The notes under the pieces were generated by a model, which saw only the letters and a program-made list of their open reading frames with translations, was not told the DNA's origin and ran no database searches. The position numbers and the translations under genes were made by a program. 64,000 nucleotides of DNA from Paeniglutamicibacter antarcticus (GTDB lineage Bacteria > Actinomycetota > Actinomycetes > Actinomycetales > Micrococcaceae), in contig NZ_CZJT01000101.1 of the NCBI RefSeq assembly GCF_900010755.1, forward strand, positions 150,713 to 214,712. Reading direction: 5' to 3'. Below are positions 56,141 through 64,000 of the stretch, in pieces. Position 1 is the first letter of the stretch, and each line of letters opens with the position of its first letter.

Positions 56141-56626
56141 TCATTGATCCGAGCTGAAAGGTTTTCCCTGCACCGTGGAGCTAGCGATGACGTTGCCGGT
56201 TTCGATGTCGAAGGCGATGAAGTTTTCTGTGTAATCAGGGTAGGAATCGCCCTCGGCTTCCGCTACGCCGTGGACGATGACGCCTACCACGGAGGGAGGG
56301 GCCCAACGAATGGTCCGCCGGGTTTCGGTGGAATCATCGAAGACGGGTATCGGATGTGTCCAATTTTTCCCGTTATTGGATCCCCAGGCGGAGATGTTGT
56401 CGCCGACCAAGGCGACGACATGGTTGGGAGTGACCAGTGGTTTGTTTCGGCCTTCGACCTGCTCGCTCCACAGGCCTTGCATGAATGAGTCTCTAGCAGT
56501 GGGCAGCGTCGGGACCTCTGGTGCCGTATTCGATGATTCTGAGGTGGGAGGTACTGCGTTGAGGTCCACGCAGCCTGAGAGCGCTAATGCGCTGAAGATC
56601 GTGATGCCGGCCAGCGTGCGCCTCAT
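56141..56626 (-). CDS. Putative lipoprotein of unknown function
   Basis: A 161-residue protein starting MRRTLAGITIFSALALSGC, a good lipoprotein signal. The rest contains short repeats of beta type (VVALVGDNISAWGSNNG, FIAFDIETGNVIASS) like one or two blades of a beta-propeller, and it ends abruptly, so it may be a shortened form of a larger propeller protein. No family was recognised. It stands alone between the TetR remnant and a RidA gene. Confidence 0.6.
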   Translation of the reverse strand: MRRTLAGITIFSALALSGCVDLNAVPPTSESSNTAPEVPTLPTARDSFMQGLWSEQVEGRNKPLVTPNHVVALVGDNISAWGSNNGKNWTHPIPVFDDSTETRRTIRWAPPSVVGVIVHGVAEAEGDSYPDYTENFIAFDIETGNVIASSTVQGKPFSSDQ

Positions 56627-56809
56627 AGCGAGTTGTCCTTTGTTTGGATGGGCCGAGTTCCCTTTAGGGTGTTCCCTTTAAGCTCCCCGAATGGATGTGG
56701 CAATTGTAGACTTGCGGCCCTTTTGTGAAGGCGGCTGCGCCGACTATCCACAGTTGCCAGCGTAGTGATAGTGCGTCCGGTCGCCGATCCCTGAGCGGTC
56801 ACTGCTGCA

Positions 56810-57217
56810 TCAGTCGATGACTGCGGCGACCGCTTCTATCTCCACCAGCTGGGCAGGGTATCCGAGGACCGTGACTCCCATCAGTGTGCTCGGCACGTCA
56901 TGCTCGCCGAAGGCCTCGCGAACAACATTCCACGCCGTCACAAGGTCGGATTGCTCGGTGGACGCTACGAGAACGCGGGTGGATATAACATCGTCAATGC
57001 CTGCACCGGCTTCTTCCAAGGCGACGCGCATGTTGTCAACGGCCTTTTGGGCCTGTGCTGCGTAGTCCCCACTACCAGCAGTTGAGCCATCTTCATTCAA
57101 GGGGCAGGCGCCAGCCAGGAAGATGAGTCTTGCATTGCTGGGAGCAGTTGCAGCGTATGCATATTCTGCAACTGAGGACAGTTTGTCCGAACGTATAAGG
57201 GTGACAGCGCTTGGCAT
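56810..57217 (-). CDS. RidA/YjgF family protein
   Basis: A 135-residue protein of the RidA family, which includes enamine/imine deaminases protecting PLP enzymes. It shows LIFLAGACPLNEDG, AQAQKAVDNMRVALEEAGAG, ISTRVLVAS and a C-terminal PAQLVEIEAVAAV. The Arg expected for imine hydrolysis is seen in STRVLV. The ATG at 57217 has GAGG 6 nt upstream. It has no operon partner. Confidence 0.9.
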   Translation of the reverse strand: MPSAVTLIRSDKLSSVAEYAYAATAPSNARLIFLAGACPLNEDGSTAGSGDYAAQAQKAVDNMRVALEEAGAGIDDVISTRVLVASTEQSDLVTAWNVVREAFGEHDVPSTLMGVTVLGYPAQLVEIEAVAAVID

Positions 57218-57504
57218 GCGTTTCCTCTGCTGGATTGGCTTCTGAACGTTTTCATCCTAGCCACACCGGCCTCCGCTATTGGCTGCCATCCCCGTGCGCG
57301 TCCCGTAAGCGGAAAGCGGGACACGGGGGATCGTCCCGAGAACAGATCGACCTTCTGGCACGCAACAGTGGATCGGGATGCGCAAGAAAGCGCAAATGAA
57401 TCTGCGGTCGAGCCGTACCCTAGCGCGGCCAACGCCGAACCGGCAGTCGTGCGACGAGGCCCTGCTTTTGAAGAGCCGAGGCCTCACTGTGGAAGACTTA
57501 TGGG

Positions 57505-57858
57505 ATGACGATCTCCGACCACGACGCTTACATCGCTGCGGCTCCGGAACAGTTCCGCCCGTTGCTGGCCGCGTTGCGCGCACAGCTCGCGCGTACCCTG
57601 CCGGACGCCGAGGAGGTCATCAAATACAACATGCCGGGGTTCCTGATCGGACGCTCGGTAGTCGCCGGTTACGCCGCCTTCAGTAAGCAATGCGGCCTCT
57701 ATCTCTCCCCAGGCGCCATCACCGCCCATGCCGAAGATATTGTCGCCGCCGGGCTGAAGGCCACCAAGACCGGCATCACCTTTCCCGCGAACAACCCCAT
57801 CCCTGACGACCTCGTCGAACGGCTCGTGCTCACCTCGCGGAAGGATATCGGTCTGTAA
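57505..57858 (+). CDS. DUF1801 (YdhG-like) protein
   Basis: A 117-residue protein of the DUF1801/SCP2-like fold: a helical N-terminus (YIAAAPEQFRPLLAALRAQL), PDAEEVIKYNMPGF, GYAAFSKQCGLYLSPG and FPANNPIPDDLVERLV. The role of the family is unknown, though some members were named iron chaperones. The ATG at 57505 fits the domain start; an upstream ribosome site is weak. Confidence 0.88.
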   Translation: MTISDHDAYIAAAPEQFRPLLAALRAQLARTLPDAEEVIKYNMPGFLIGRSVVAGYAAFSKQCGLYLSPGAITAHAEDIVAAGLKATKTGITFPANNPIPDDLVERLVLTSRKDIGL

Positions 57859-57939
57859 CAGAGGGCTGCGGTGTCACAAACACTGCGTCGCTCGACATCG
57901 CCCGCGGGGGAATCAATTGCAGGCTGCTGCTAGCCTTTC

Positions 57940-58431
57940 ATGATGCGGGTACTGCTCACTCTCCTCGGAATCGTCGCGATCATCGTCTACTCCCTTCTCG
58001 GGGCAACGTTTATGAATGATTGGGCTTTGGTCGCCGCGAGCGAGAAGCCGCTTGAAACGACGATTGCTGACATGGATGCTGCAAGTCAGAGCTACAGCAC
58101 GATTCCGGGTTTCGCCTTCGCTGCGATGGGTATATTGCTCGCACTTGCTTGGGGCGTGACGACGCTTCTGAGCCGAAATTCACTTCCAATATGGGCAACC
58201 GTGTCGCTGTGGGCTGGAATCGTTGTCATGGGTGCGCCGGCATACTTCTTCACCTCTTTCGCCAACCTGAACTCAGTAGGCGATACCTATTTCGATTGGA
58301 ATGCCGAGGCGGCATTCGCGTTGGAGGCACGCCTGTACCTGGCCAGCGGGATCGCGTTCCTGATCGCCATAGCGATGTTGACGGTGCCGATGATCAAAGC
58401 AGCGGCAAGGAAACCATTGCCGGGTCAGTGA
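57940..58431 (+). CDS. Small membrane protein, four helices
   Basis: A 163-residue protein with hydrophobic segments at about 3-25, 55-78, 85-110 and 128-152. No family was recognised. A hydrophilic loop between helices 1 and 2 carries NDWALVAASEKPLE, and helix 3-4 is separated by a loop with SVGDTYFDWN. TAGCCT 3-8 nt upstream of the ATG pair (57940 and 57943) suggests a leaderless start. Confidence 0.65.
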   Translation: MMRVLLTLLGIVAIIVYSLLGATFMNDWALVAASEKPLETTIADMDAASQSYSTIPGFAFAAMGILLALAWGVTTLLSRNSLPIWATVSLWAGIVVMGAPAYFFTSFANLNSVGDTYFDWNAEAAFALEARLYLASGIAFLIAIAMLTVPMIKAAARKPLPGQ

Positions 58432-58522
58432 TATGGCGACAAGGAAGCCGTCTAGATTTAGCGCCGCGTTGCTGGCAACACGGGCCGAGTAGCCAGGATC
58501 TTGTCTCCGGTGTCGACAGTCG

Positions 58523-59470
58523 TCAGGCCTTGATGGCAGCCCCCGCCGCATCCAGTCGCGGCGTGGGCACTCCCAACCGATGCGCTTCGCGCAGTACGTC
58601 GCGAACGATGCGGCGGGGCTCCTCCGCGCTCGGGTCGCTGTGCGCTGCCAGGTTCGTTCTGGCTAGCGGGACGCGCGCGGTCAGTATCGACATCATCGGA
58701 GCCATCAGTATCGCGGGGGCGCGGAACGCAGACACGCTGCCGCTGTGACGTTTGAGATCAACCCCGCGGGCCTGCAAAACTGGCAACAACTCTCGGCTTG
58801 TCAGGAGCGCCCGACGAAAGCTCGCTGCGTGTCCGATCATGTCGGAAAGCGACCCAAGCTGAACTCCTTGGGAGTGCATGCCGGCGTCGCCGATGAAGTG
58901 CGTCCACAACCATCCGCGAAACTCCGGCTGCTCAGTGACTTTGAAGCCGGCTCCGGTGAAAAGCTTGCGCACTGTCTTTTCCCGTTCCGTCGGTTTCGTC
59001 TCAAACGTGCCGAGTATGATCTTCCGCATCAGCGTTCCGTTCAGGACGCCATTGCCATCGAACCCACCGCCTGCTTGGGGGAATCCCCACGCGAGTTGCC
59101 CTGCCGGCAGTGGCGCGACTGCTTGGGTTGGCTCGGCCCATACGCTGCCGAAGACGAGCACGGTCGCAGTCCCGACTCGGGGTGCCAGGAACTCCGCTGC
59201 TGCAGACAGGTGGTGGTGGCCGACGCTGAGGATGATGAGGTCGAAGTCGTGATCTGATGCGAGTTCCTCGCGAAAGCGCACCGACCAGGAGCGAGTGATC
59301 CGGTCACCCAAGGGTCGACGGCGAGCATCGAGCAGATCGAGCTCGACGGTTTCTCCGTACTCTGCCGCGCGTCCTGGTCGCACAAGGAATTCAACGTCGT
59401 GACCCGCCTGTTCGAGCGCCCACCCGTAGATCGTCGCGATCACTCCTCGGCCGAACATCAGAACTTTCAC
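58523..59470 (-). CDS. Ketopantoate-reductase-like oxidoreductase (ApbA/PanE fold)
   Basis: A 315-residue protein with a Rossmann start VLMFGRGVIATIYGWALEQAGHDV, an NAD(P)-binding loop FLVRPGRA and a C-terminal helical domain with WLWTHFIGDAGMHSQG. The first GxGxxG is written GRGVIA. The fold is that of ketopantoate reductase but the substrate may differ. The GTG at 59470 has GAGGTG about 7 nt upstream. It is divergent from a TetR gene, with two palindromic operators between them, and is the probable target of that repressor. Confidence 0.85.
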   Translation of the reverse strand: MKVLMFGRGVIATIYGWALEQAGHDVEFLVRPGRAAEYGETVELDLLDARRRPLGDRITRSWSVRFREELASDHDFDLIILSVGHHHLSAAAEFLAPRVGTATVLVFGSVWAEPTQAVAPLPAGQLAWGFPQAGGGFDGNGVLNGTLMRKIILGTFETKPTEREKTVRKLFTGAGFKVTEQPEFRGWLWTHFIGDAGMHSQGVQLGSLSDMIGHAASFRRALLTSRELLPVLQARGVDLKRHSGSVSAFRAPAILMAPMMSILTARVPLARTNLAAHSDPSAEEPRRIVRDVLREAHRLGVPTPRLDAAGAAIKA

Positions 59471-59501
59471 GCAGCAGCACCTCATGTCACATAGACTCGA
59501 T

Positions 59502-59544
59502 ATGGAGATTGCCTCCACTTAGAGAATGTGGAGACAATCTCCAC
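59502..59544. promoter_or_regulatory. Two TetR operators in a divergent promoter
   Basis: Site 2, GTGGAGACAATCTCCAC (59528-59544), is a perfect 7-3-7 palindrome. Site 1, ATGGAGATTGCCTCCAC (59502-59518), is the same sequence in inverse order with two changes. Their centres are 26 bp apart. They fill the gap between the reductase and TetR genes, so the TetR protein probably binds both and represses both genes. Confidence 0.75.
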
Positions 59545-59563
59545 TTATCAAGAAGGGCGTAGC

Positions 59564-60145
59564 ATGCCGGATGCACGACCTGCACGACCTGCACGACCTG
59601 TACGCGCTGATGTCGCGCGTAACCGCAAGGCCATCGTTGCAGCGGCACGAGCGGCTTTCGAGCGCGGCGAGTTCGACCGCCGTTTCGACGATTTCGCAGC
59701 TCTCTCAGGTATCGGGGTCGGGACGCTCTACCGCCATTTCCCGACCCGTGACGCGCTGGCCGAGGCCGTCTACCGCGAGGAGATCACCGCAGTTTGCCAG
59801 CGCGCTTACCAGCTTCTTGAGGTCCTGCCGCCTGCCGAAGCACTCACCGCGTTCTTGCGAGACTTCATCTCCCGTTTGGCCGCTCACTCCGGGCTCGCGC
59901 GGACGCTCGCATCCCACATGCAACACCGATCGGAGCTGCAGGCTGACGGGGGTCGCACACTACAGGCAGCTGTCGCCGATCTCGTCGACGCAGCGGTGCT
60001 TGACGGAACCCTGGATGCAGGTGTGACTCCGGGCGTGGTCATGACGGCCCTGCACGGAATCGGCTCCACCTACGGCCGGCCCCACTGGAGGGACGACGCC
60101 GAGAAGTTGATTGCTGTTCTCGTCTCACCGAAGGCGTCTCGATAG
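59564..60145 (+). CDS. TetR-family repressor
   Basis: A 193-residue regulator. The helix-turn-helix is at ~20-60 (ARAAFERGEFDRRFDDFAALSGIGVGTLYRHFPTRDALAEAVY); the C-terminal helical domain binds a ligand. The ATG at 59564 has AAGAAGGG upstream; the in-frame GTG at 59528 is the first base of operator site 2. The sequence starts with an unusual run of Ala-Arg-Pro repeats (DARPARPARPVRAD). It likely controls the divergent reductase gene and itself. Confidence 0.9.
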   Translation: MPDARPARPARPVRADVARNRKAIVAAARAAFERGEFDRRFDDFAALSGIGVGTLYRHFPTRDALAEAVYREEITAVCQRAYQLLEVLPPAEALTAFLRDFISRLAAHSGLARTLASHMQHRSELQADGGRTLQAAVADLVDAAVLDGTLDAGVTPGVVMTALHGIGSTYGRPHWRDDAEKLIAVLVSPKASR

Positions 60146-60273
60146 AGACTCCAACACCGGACATGTGGATCAGCCGAAGGGTTATCGGGCATTCTTGCGC
60201 AATGGGGTTGAGGCTCGACGGGCAACTTTCCGCGCTTAACATCCTCGATACATAGAGTTGATAATTTGTCGCT

Positions 60274-60756
60274 ATGACGCTGAATATTCACCTCGCAGAC
60301 GTCGACGATCCCGCTTTGAGAATCTTCCTTGAAGAGCACCTTGCCGACATGGCGCCACACTCTCCACTGGAATCACAGCACGCGTTGGATCTGTCTGCAC
60401 TGCGGCAGCCCACCGTTCAACTCTGGGTTGCGTGGAAGGAGCAACGGATAGCGGGTACCTGCGCGTTGGCGGTACTGACACCGGGGCACGAGGAGCTCAA
60501 GAGCATGCGAACCAACCCGGACTTCCGCGGGAAAGGGGTCGCTTCGCAGTTGCTACGCCATGCACTGTCCAACGCAAGAGAGCGCAAGGTAGCTCGCATA
60601 TCCCTGGAGACCGGATCTATGGAATTCTTCGCACCAGCCCGGGCGCTGTACAAAAAACATGGTTTCGATCAATGTCAGCCGTTCGGCTCCTACATTGAAG
60701 ATCCTCACAGCCACTACATGACTCGAAGCCTTAAACCCGAGCCAACTTCTCGATAA
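60274..60756 (+). CDS. GNAT-family N-acetyltransferase
   Basis: A 160-residue acetyltransferase: motif A (acetyl-CoA binding) in MRTNPDFRGKGVASQLLRHAL (R-G-K-G-V-A), motif B in ISLETGSMEFFAPARALYKKHGF. The acceptor is unknown. GATAAT ending 8 nt before the ATG at 60274, without a ribosome site, suggests a leaderless message. Confidence 0.9.
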   Translation: MTLNIHLADVDDPALRIFLEEHLADMAPHSPLESQHALDLSALRQPTVQLWVAWKEQRIAGTCALAVLTPGHEELKSMRTNPDFRGKGVASQLLRHALSNARERKVARISLETGSMEFFAPARALYKKHGFDQCQPFGSYIEDPHSHYMTRSLKPEPTSR

Positions 60757-61043
60757 GTGGGATTGTCACAGACCAGAAATTCTTACGCCTATCAAGACCC
60801 TGACATCGCCTATGGTCATCCAAGTCCCATTTGACGGTCAGAGGTCGACGGGGCTGTCAGAACCAATGTGGTGGAGTTGAGCTTGCGCCTTGATGGCGCT
60901 CCACGAGGGAAGGGTTACCGGGACGCCTAGGATCAGTTAGTCATTGACGGAGGCCAAAGTGCGTTGGCATTGTCTTCCATCGAGGCTTGGTGACATGGAG
61001 TGATTGCACAGCACCTGGAATTGGGTCGACGATAATGGTCTGC

Positions 61044-61571
61044 ATGATCGAATTTGAACGGTGGAGCGTGCGATTCCTGAATAAGTACCAGTTTGCTGCA
61101 TTGGGTGTCGTCGGTTTGATGTTGTCAGTGGGAGTGCTGACAGGGTGTTCAGTGTTCCGGGACTACTCGGGCGATACCTGTGATGGGCGCAAGCCGGTTG
61201 GCTCCTTTGAACAAGCAGGCAAGGGTCTGGTGGTTGCCGCCTATGCCGCCGATCGGGACGGGGCATGCCGAGTCACCCACCCTTTCCCGGGCGGGGTTCT
61301 GGACGATGCAATGGTTGCCAAGACGCGGGAGATCCTGGCCGAACGGGGCATCACCCCAGAGAATGTGAGTGTGGTGGTTGGTGAACAGTTTGGAAGCAGC
61401 GTGACTGTCCATCTGACAGACGGCAGCCAGAACGCTGCCCATGCGCTCCGGGTAGACGGCATCTGGGTCCGTGACGATGGATTCACGGTTGGCCTGCCGC
61501 TAGAGCTCTACCCTGAGGTGCCGGATCATCCAGCATCGCAGTCTGCTTCGACAGATCCTGCTCACCAATAG
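61044..61571 (+). CDS. Putative lipoprotein
   Basis: A 175-residue protein with a signal peptide ending VLTGC (lipobox). The mature part is a small domain with VVAAYAADRDGACRVTHPF, ERGITPENVSVVVGEQFGSSVTVHLTDGS. No family was recognised. The ATG at 61044 is preferred because GATAAT (61031-61036) ends 7 nt upstream, indicating a leaderless start; ATG 61035 overlaps that element. Confidence 0.6.
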   Translation: MIEFERWSVRFLNKYQFAALGVVGLMLSVGVLTGCSVFRDYSGDTCDGRKPVGSFEQAGKGLVVAAYAADRDGACRVTHPFPGGVLDDAMVAKTREILAERGITPENVSVVVGEQFGSSVTVHLTDGSQNAAHALRVDGIWVRDDGFTVGLPLELYPEVPDHPASQSASTDPAHQ

Positions 61572-61580
61572 CATCGATCA

Positions 61581-61624
61581 GTACACCCTTATTCACCGAG
61601 TACACAGAAGTACACTGCGTACAC
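61581..61624 (+). repeat. Four GTACAC direct repeats
   Basis: GTACAC occurs at 61581, 61600, 61610 and 61619, the last three spaced 10 and 9 bp, and ATTCAC occurs at 61591 and 61630. They lie immediately upstream of the truncated ATPase start at 61645 and look like a repeated protein-binding site. Confidence 0.55.
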
Positions 61625-61644
61625 AGCTATTCACAGGAGCGGTC

Positions 61645-61780
61645 GTGACCAGTCAACGAGTAACTCGGAATCCTTTCCGTCCCACGGCAGGAGCCGAGCC
61701 GCCACAGCTCATCGGTCGAACCAGACTGCTTGACGAGTTCTCCTACGGTCTGCAGATCAGATCCGGAGCCCCTGACCATC
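61645..61780 (+). pseudogene. 5' remnant of an AAA ATPase gene
   Basis: The GTG at 61645 with GGAG 6 nt upstream begins TSQRVTRNPFRPTAGAEPPQLIGRTRLLDEFSYGLQIRSGAPD. This matches the N-terminus of actinobacterial NPFRP-type ATP-binding proteins (NPFRPxFGxxPPxLxGR), which normally run on to a Walker A motif at about residue 50. After about residue 42 the sequence changes and no P-loop follows; the frame runs to 62022 as noise opposite the EamA gene. The rest of the gene was lost at about 61780. Confidence 0.6.
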
Positions 61781-61821
61781 CCGAGCCCGCTCCAATCGAA
61801 GGTTCAACGCTCGGCCGGGTC

Positions 61822-62754
61822 TCACACTACGGTTGCTGTGACGTTCTGGCGGGCCAGGCCACTCCCGCGCCAGCGCTGTTCCGCACGTGCACCCCACCAC
61901 GTTGCAACGAGGAGCACAGCGGCACCCACGTATCCGAGCGTTCCAATTCGATCTCCGCCAAGGAGCACTCCCACAACGAGTGCCCACCCGGGCTCCGTGC
62001 CGAGGAGCATTCCGGCGCGTGAAGCCGAGGTGTGTTTCGTTGCCCAGAGCTGCCCAAGAAACGCGAAGATGGTACAGCCCAGGCATAGGTAAGCGATGGC
62101 GAGCCAGTTCGCTGCGCTAAAGCCGGGGATATGCTCCATTAGTGAGTTTCCGCCCCAGATCGCGAATATGACCGCCCCAAACAGGATTTCGACCGTGGTC
62201 AATCCGAGTACATCGGAGTTTCTGCCGACGGTAAATCGTGCCTCGGCGACACCGAGCAGGGCCCGTGTTGCCGCCGCGACGAGCATGAGTCCGTCGCCGA
62301 GGTTGAATCCTGCGAAACCTTGCCCGCTCACGAGCAGCGTGATGCCGATAAGGGCAAGCAGGATGCTTGCGATCAAGGAAGGGGGCATCCTTCTTTTGGT
62401 GAGTGCGGATTCGAGCATTGGGGTGAAAAGGATGGACAGGGCGATGATGAGTCCTGCGTTCGTGGCGCTCGTGAGCGTGACGCCGATCGTTTCCAGAGCG
62501 ATGGTCGCCGCGCGGAGGGTGCCCAGCACGATCCCGGGAACGGTGGAATCCCTGAGTCGAACCCTCGGTCGGGCAAAATTCACGCACAGCAATACCAGCG
62601 CTGCGGGGACAAACCGAGCACACATCACCGCAGCGGCAGACGAGGCGGCCGCCAGGTCTTGCGTTGCCAGATAACTGCCTCCCCAGATGATGGCGACGAT
62701 CAGGAGCAGTAGATCGGGGAGCAGACGACGAGCAGAAGGCGGAGCGAAGGACAT
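61822..62754 (-). CDS. EamA/DMT-family transporter
   Basis: A 310-residue protein with ten hydrophobic helices in two EamA repeats (LIVAIIWGGSYLATQDL near the N-terminus, and the second from ~residue 160). DMT carriers of this type export amino acids or other metabolites. It is divergent from a LysR gene 72 bp away, the usual arrangement for a regulator and its exporter. Its 3' end abuts the ATPase remnant. Confidence 0.9.
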   Translation of the reverse strand: MSFAPPSARRLLPDLLLLIVAIIWGGSYLATQDLAAASSAAAVMCARFVPAALVLLCVNFARPRVRLRDSTVPGIVLGTLRAATIALETIGVTLTSATNAGLIIALSILFTPMLESALTKRRMPPSLIASILLALIGITLLVSGQGFAGFNLGDGLMLVAAATRALLGVAEARFTVGRNSDVLGLTTVEILFGAVIFAIWGGNSLMEHIPGFSAANWLAIAYLCLGCTIFAFLGQLWATKHTSASRAGMLLGTEPGWALVVGVLLGGDRIGTLGYVGAAVLLVATWWGARAEQRWRGSGLARQNVTATVV

Positions 62755-62826
62755 GCTTTGACTGTAAAGACTGCACTTGATTCAGAACAACGGGCAGTAT
62801 CTTCAATATCCCGTAAGCTGTGCTTC

Positions 62827-63753
62827 ATGGAAGTCCATCACCTTCGAACTCTACGCGAGCTCCGGGACCGTGGGTCGGTCACCGCAGTGGCACAGGCACT
62901 GCATCTTTCTCCGTCTGCAGTGTCCCAGCAGCTTGCCTCATTGCAGCGAGGAGTACCAATCCCTCTCACGGAACAACGCGGCCGAGTGCTGGTGCTGACT
63001 CCCGCGGGCGAGCGGTTGGCAGATGCTGGCGGCGAAGTACTGGAATCCCTCGCTCGCGCGGAGAACTCCGTCACTGAATATCTTCAGGCGCGTCGAGAGC
63101 CGGTTTCGGTCACTGCGTTTCACAGTGCCGGCCTAGCCTGGTTTCCGACCCTCATTGCGAGCAGCCTCAACGATCCCGATGGACCCTTGGTGCGTTGCCG
63201 AGACGAGGACGTATCGGTCAACGAGTTCGTCGATCTAGTCAGTGACCACGATGTTGTGATCGCTCACCGTCCGCTGACATCAGATCCCTGGCCTACACGC
63301 AGAGTGCATGTCACGCCGGTGCTGCAAGAGCCGATCGACTTGGCGATCCACCGTGAACATCCACTGGCGAAACAAGCGACGGTGAGCCTTGCTGATCTGG
63401 CGGAGGAAACCTGGGTGGCAGCGCATGAGGGATTCGCTCTCGAACCACTGATCGTACAGGCGCTTTTTGCAAGCGCGGGAACCCCGATCCAGATTACGCA
63501 TCGCGTGAATGAATTCAATATGGTGGCAGCCATTATCGCCGAGACCCATAGCGTAGGTTTGTTACCTCGCTACACCGGGCTGATTCCATACTTTCGAGAA
63601 CAGGTGGTTCTGCGCCCGATCGAGGGCCTCGTCCTTGGCCGACACATCGACATTCTGACGAGGCCGGAAGCCCGAACCCGAGTGAGTACGCGCACGGTGA
63701 TTGACCGAGTCATCAAGATAGCCGAAGAGACACGGCGAATCGCAGAAGGATAA
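62827..63753 (+). CDS. LysR-family regulator
   Basis: A 308-residue regulator: N-terminal winged helix-turn-helix (HHLRTLRELRDRGSVTAVAQALHLSPSAVSQQLASL) and a periplasmic-binding-like effector domain from ~90. The ATG at 62827 gives the standard family start; TAAGCT ends 7 nt upstream and no ribosome site is present, so the message is probably leaderless. It most likely controls the divergent EamA transporter gene. Confidence 0.92.
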   Translation: MEVHHLRTLRELRDRGSVTAVAQALHLSPSAVSQQLASLQRGVPIPLTEQRGRVLVLTPAGERLADAGGEVLESLARAENSVTEYLQARREPVSVTAFHSAGLAWFPTLIASSLNDPDGPLVRCRDEDVSVNEFVDLVSDHDVVIAHRPLTSDPWPTRRVHVTPVLQEPIDLAIHREHPLAKQATVSLADLAEETWVAAHEGFALEPLIVQALFASAGTPIQITHRVNEFNMVAAIIAETHSVGLLPRYTGLIPYFREQVVLRPIEGLVLGRHIDILTRPEARTRVSTRTVIDRVIKIAEETRRIAEG

Positions 63754-63882
63754 CTCGGGAAGTGTCTCCTCGAATTGTCGCTATTCCAATGAGCGTGTCC
63801 CGTTTGAGGGAACGCTCAGTGGGATGCTTTGTGCCTGCGTGAACCCACTCGTCTCACGAAACCGGCGGCGTAACCCTACGTG

Positions 63883-64000
63883 TCAGGGTTGAACGGAACC
63901 ACGGTGACATAGCAAGTCCAGTTTGATCGCGTGGGGCGAGAACCAGGAAACCACATCTTTATGTCCAGTCTTCTTTTGAACCCGGTAGGCCAAGATGGTC
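63883..64000 (-). CDS. Possible 3' end of a gene entering from the right
   Basis: A minus-strand frame is open from the right edge to a TGA at 63885-63883, about 38 residues (ILAYRVQKKTGHKDVVSWF, later IKLDLLCHRGSVQP). No family was recognised. The rest of 63754-63882 shows nothing. It could also be chance. Confidence 0.2.
   Translation of the reverse strand, partial: TILAYRVQKKTGHKDVVSWFSPHAIKLDLLCHRGSVQP

Overview
The window is chromosomal DNA of a high-GC Gram-positive, most likely a member of the Micrococcaceae (Arthrobacter, Paeniglutamicibacter or a close relative). The evidence is dense high-GC coding sequence with GTG and TTG starts, a lysC/recR/dnaX neighbourhood, a small SRP RNA, a RamB-like regulator near aceA/aceB, an SSI-type inhibitor, a DUF222-HNH protein and many leaderless-looking starts. 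The species cannot be fixed from the sequence alone.

Layout. Positions 1-1378 hold a cut Excalibur-domain gene overlapping a secreted HNH nuclease lipoprotein gene. Positions 1548-8102 hold a three-domain kinase-like/M23-like/aminotransferase fusion, a CPA1 sodium/proton antiporter and an amidohydrolase. Positions 8225-12217 hold a CitMHS citrate transporter divergent from a CitA/CitB-type two-component pair. Positions 12245-24862 are core genome: an SSI-like lipoprotein, a conserved actinobacterial protein, aspartate kinase, an ABC exporter pair, recR, dnaX, gluQ, SRP RNA, a DUF222-HNH protein and tRNA-Ser(GGA). Positions 25139-28388 encode a response regulator, an Hpt-like protein without its histidine, and a membrane histidine kinase. 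Positions 28521-34467 hold a 2OG-Fe(II) oxygenase, two small envelope or unknown genes, a DsbA-like oxidoreductase, an amino-acid permease and an MFS transporter.

Positions 34770-41561 are one giant secreted haem peroxidase with RTX calcium-binding repeats and nine Ig-like modules; two adjacent modules are an almost exact 306-bp duplication. Positions 42057-50665 form a carbon and amino-acid block: malate synthase, isocitrate lyase, a dTMP-kinase-like P-loop protein, a CRP-type palindrome followed by a tandem glycine riboswitch in front of cycA, and a RamB-like regulator. Glycine appears to control its own or a related transporter, and the RamB-like protein is the natural candidate regulator of the glyoxylate shunt genes.

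From about 50.8 kb to the right end the DNA looks accessory and partly decayed. It holds a DHDPS-like/B3-4/XRE-cupin cassette with a palindromic operator, two overlapping YjbR genes in front of a frameshifted rarA, a broken TetR gene, small metabolic genes, a reductase/TetR divergent pair with two matching palindromic operators, a 5' remnant of an AAA ATPase gene behind four GTACAC repeats, and an EamA/LysR divergent pair. No CRISPR array, insertion sequence, rRNA or prophage was recognised. Nothing here is clearly a new defence system. The best leads are the riboswitch/CRP/cycA leader, the histidine-less Hpt protein, the peroxidase architecture, and the XRE and TetR operator cassettes.
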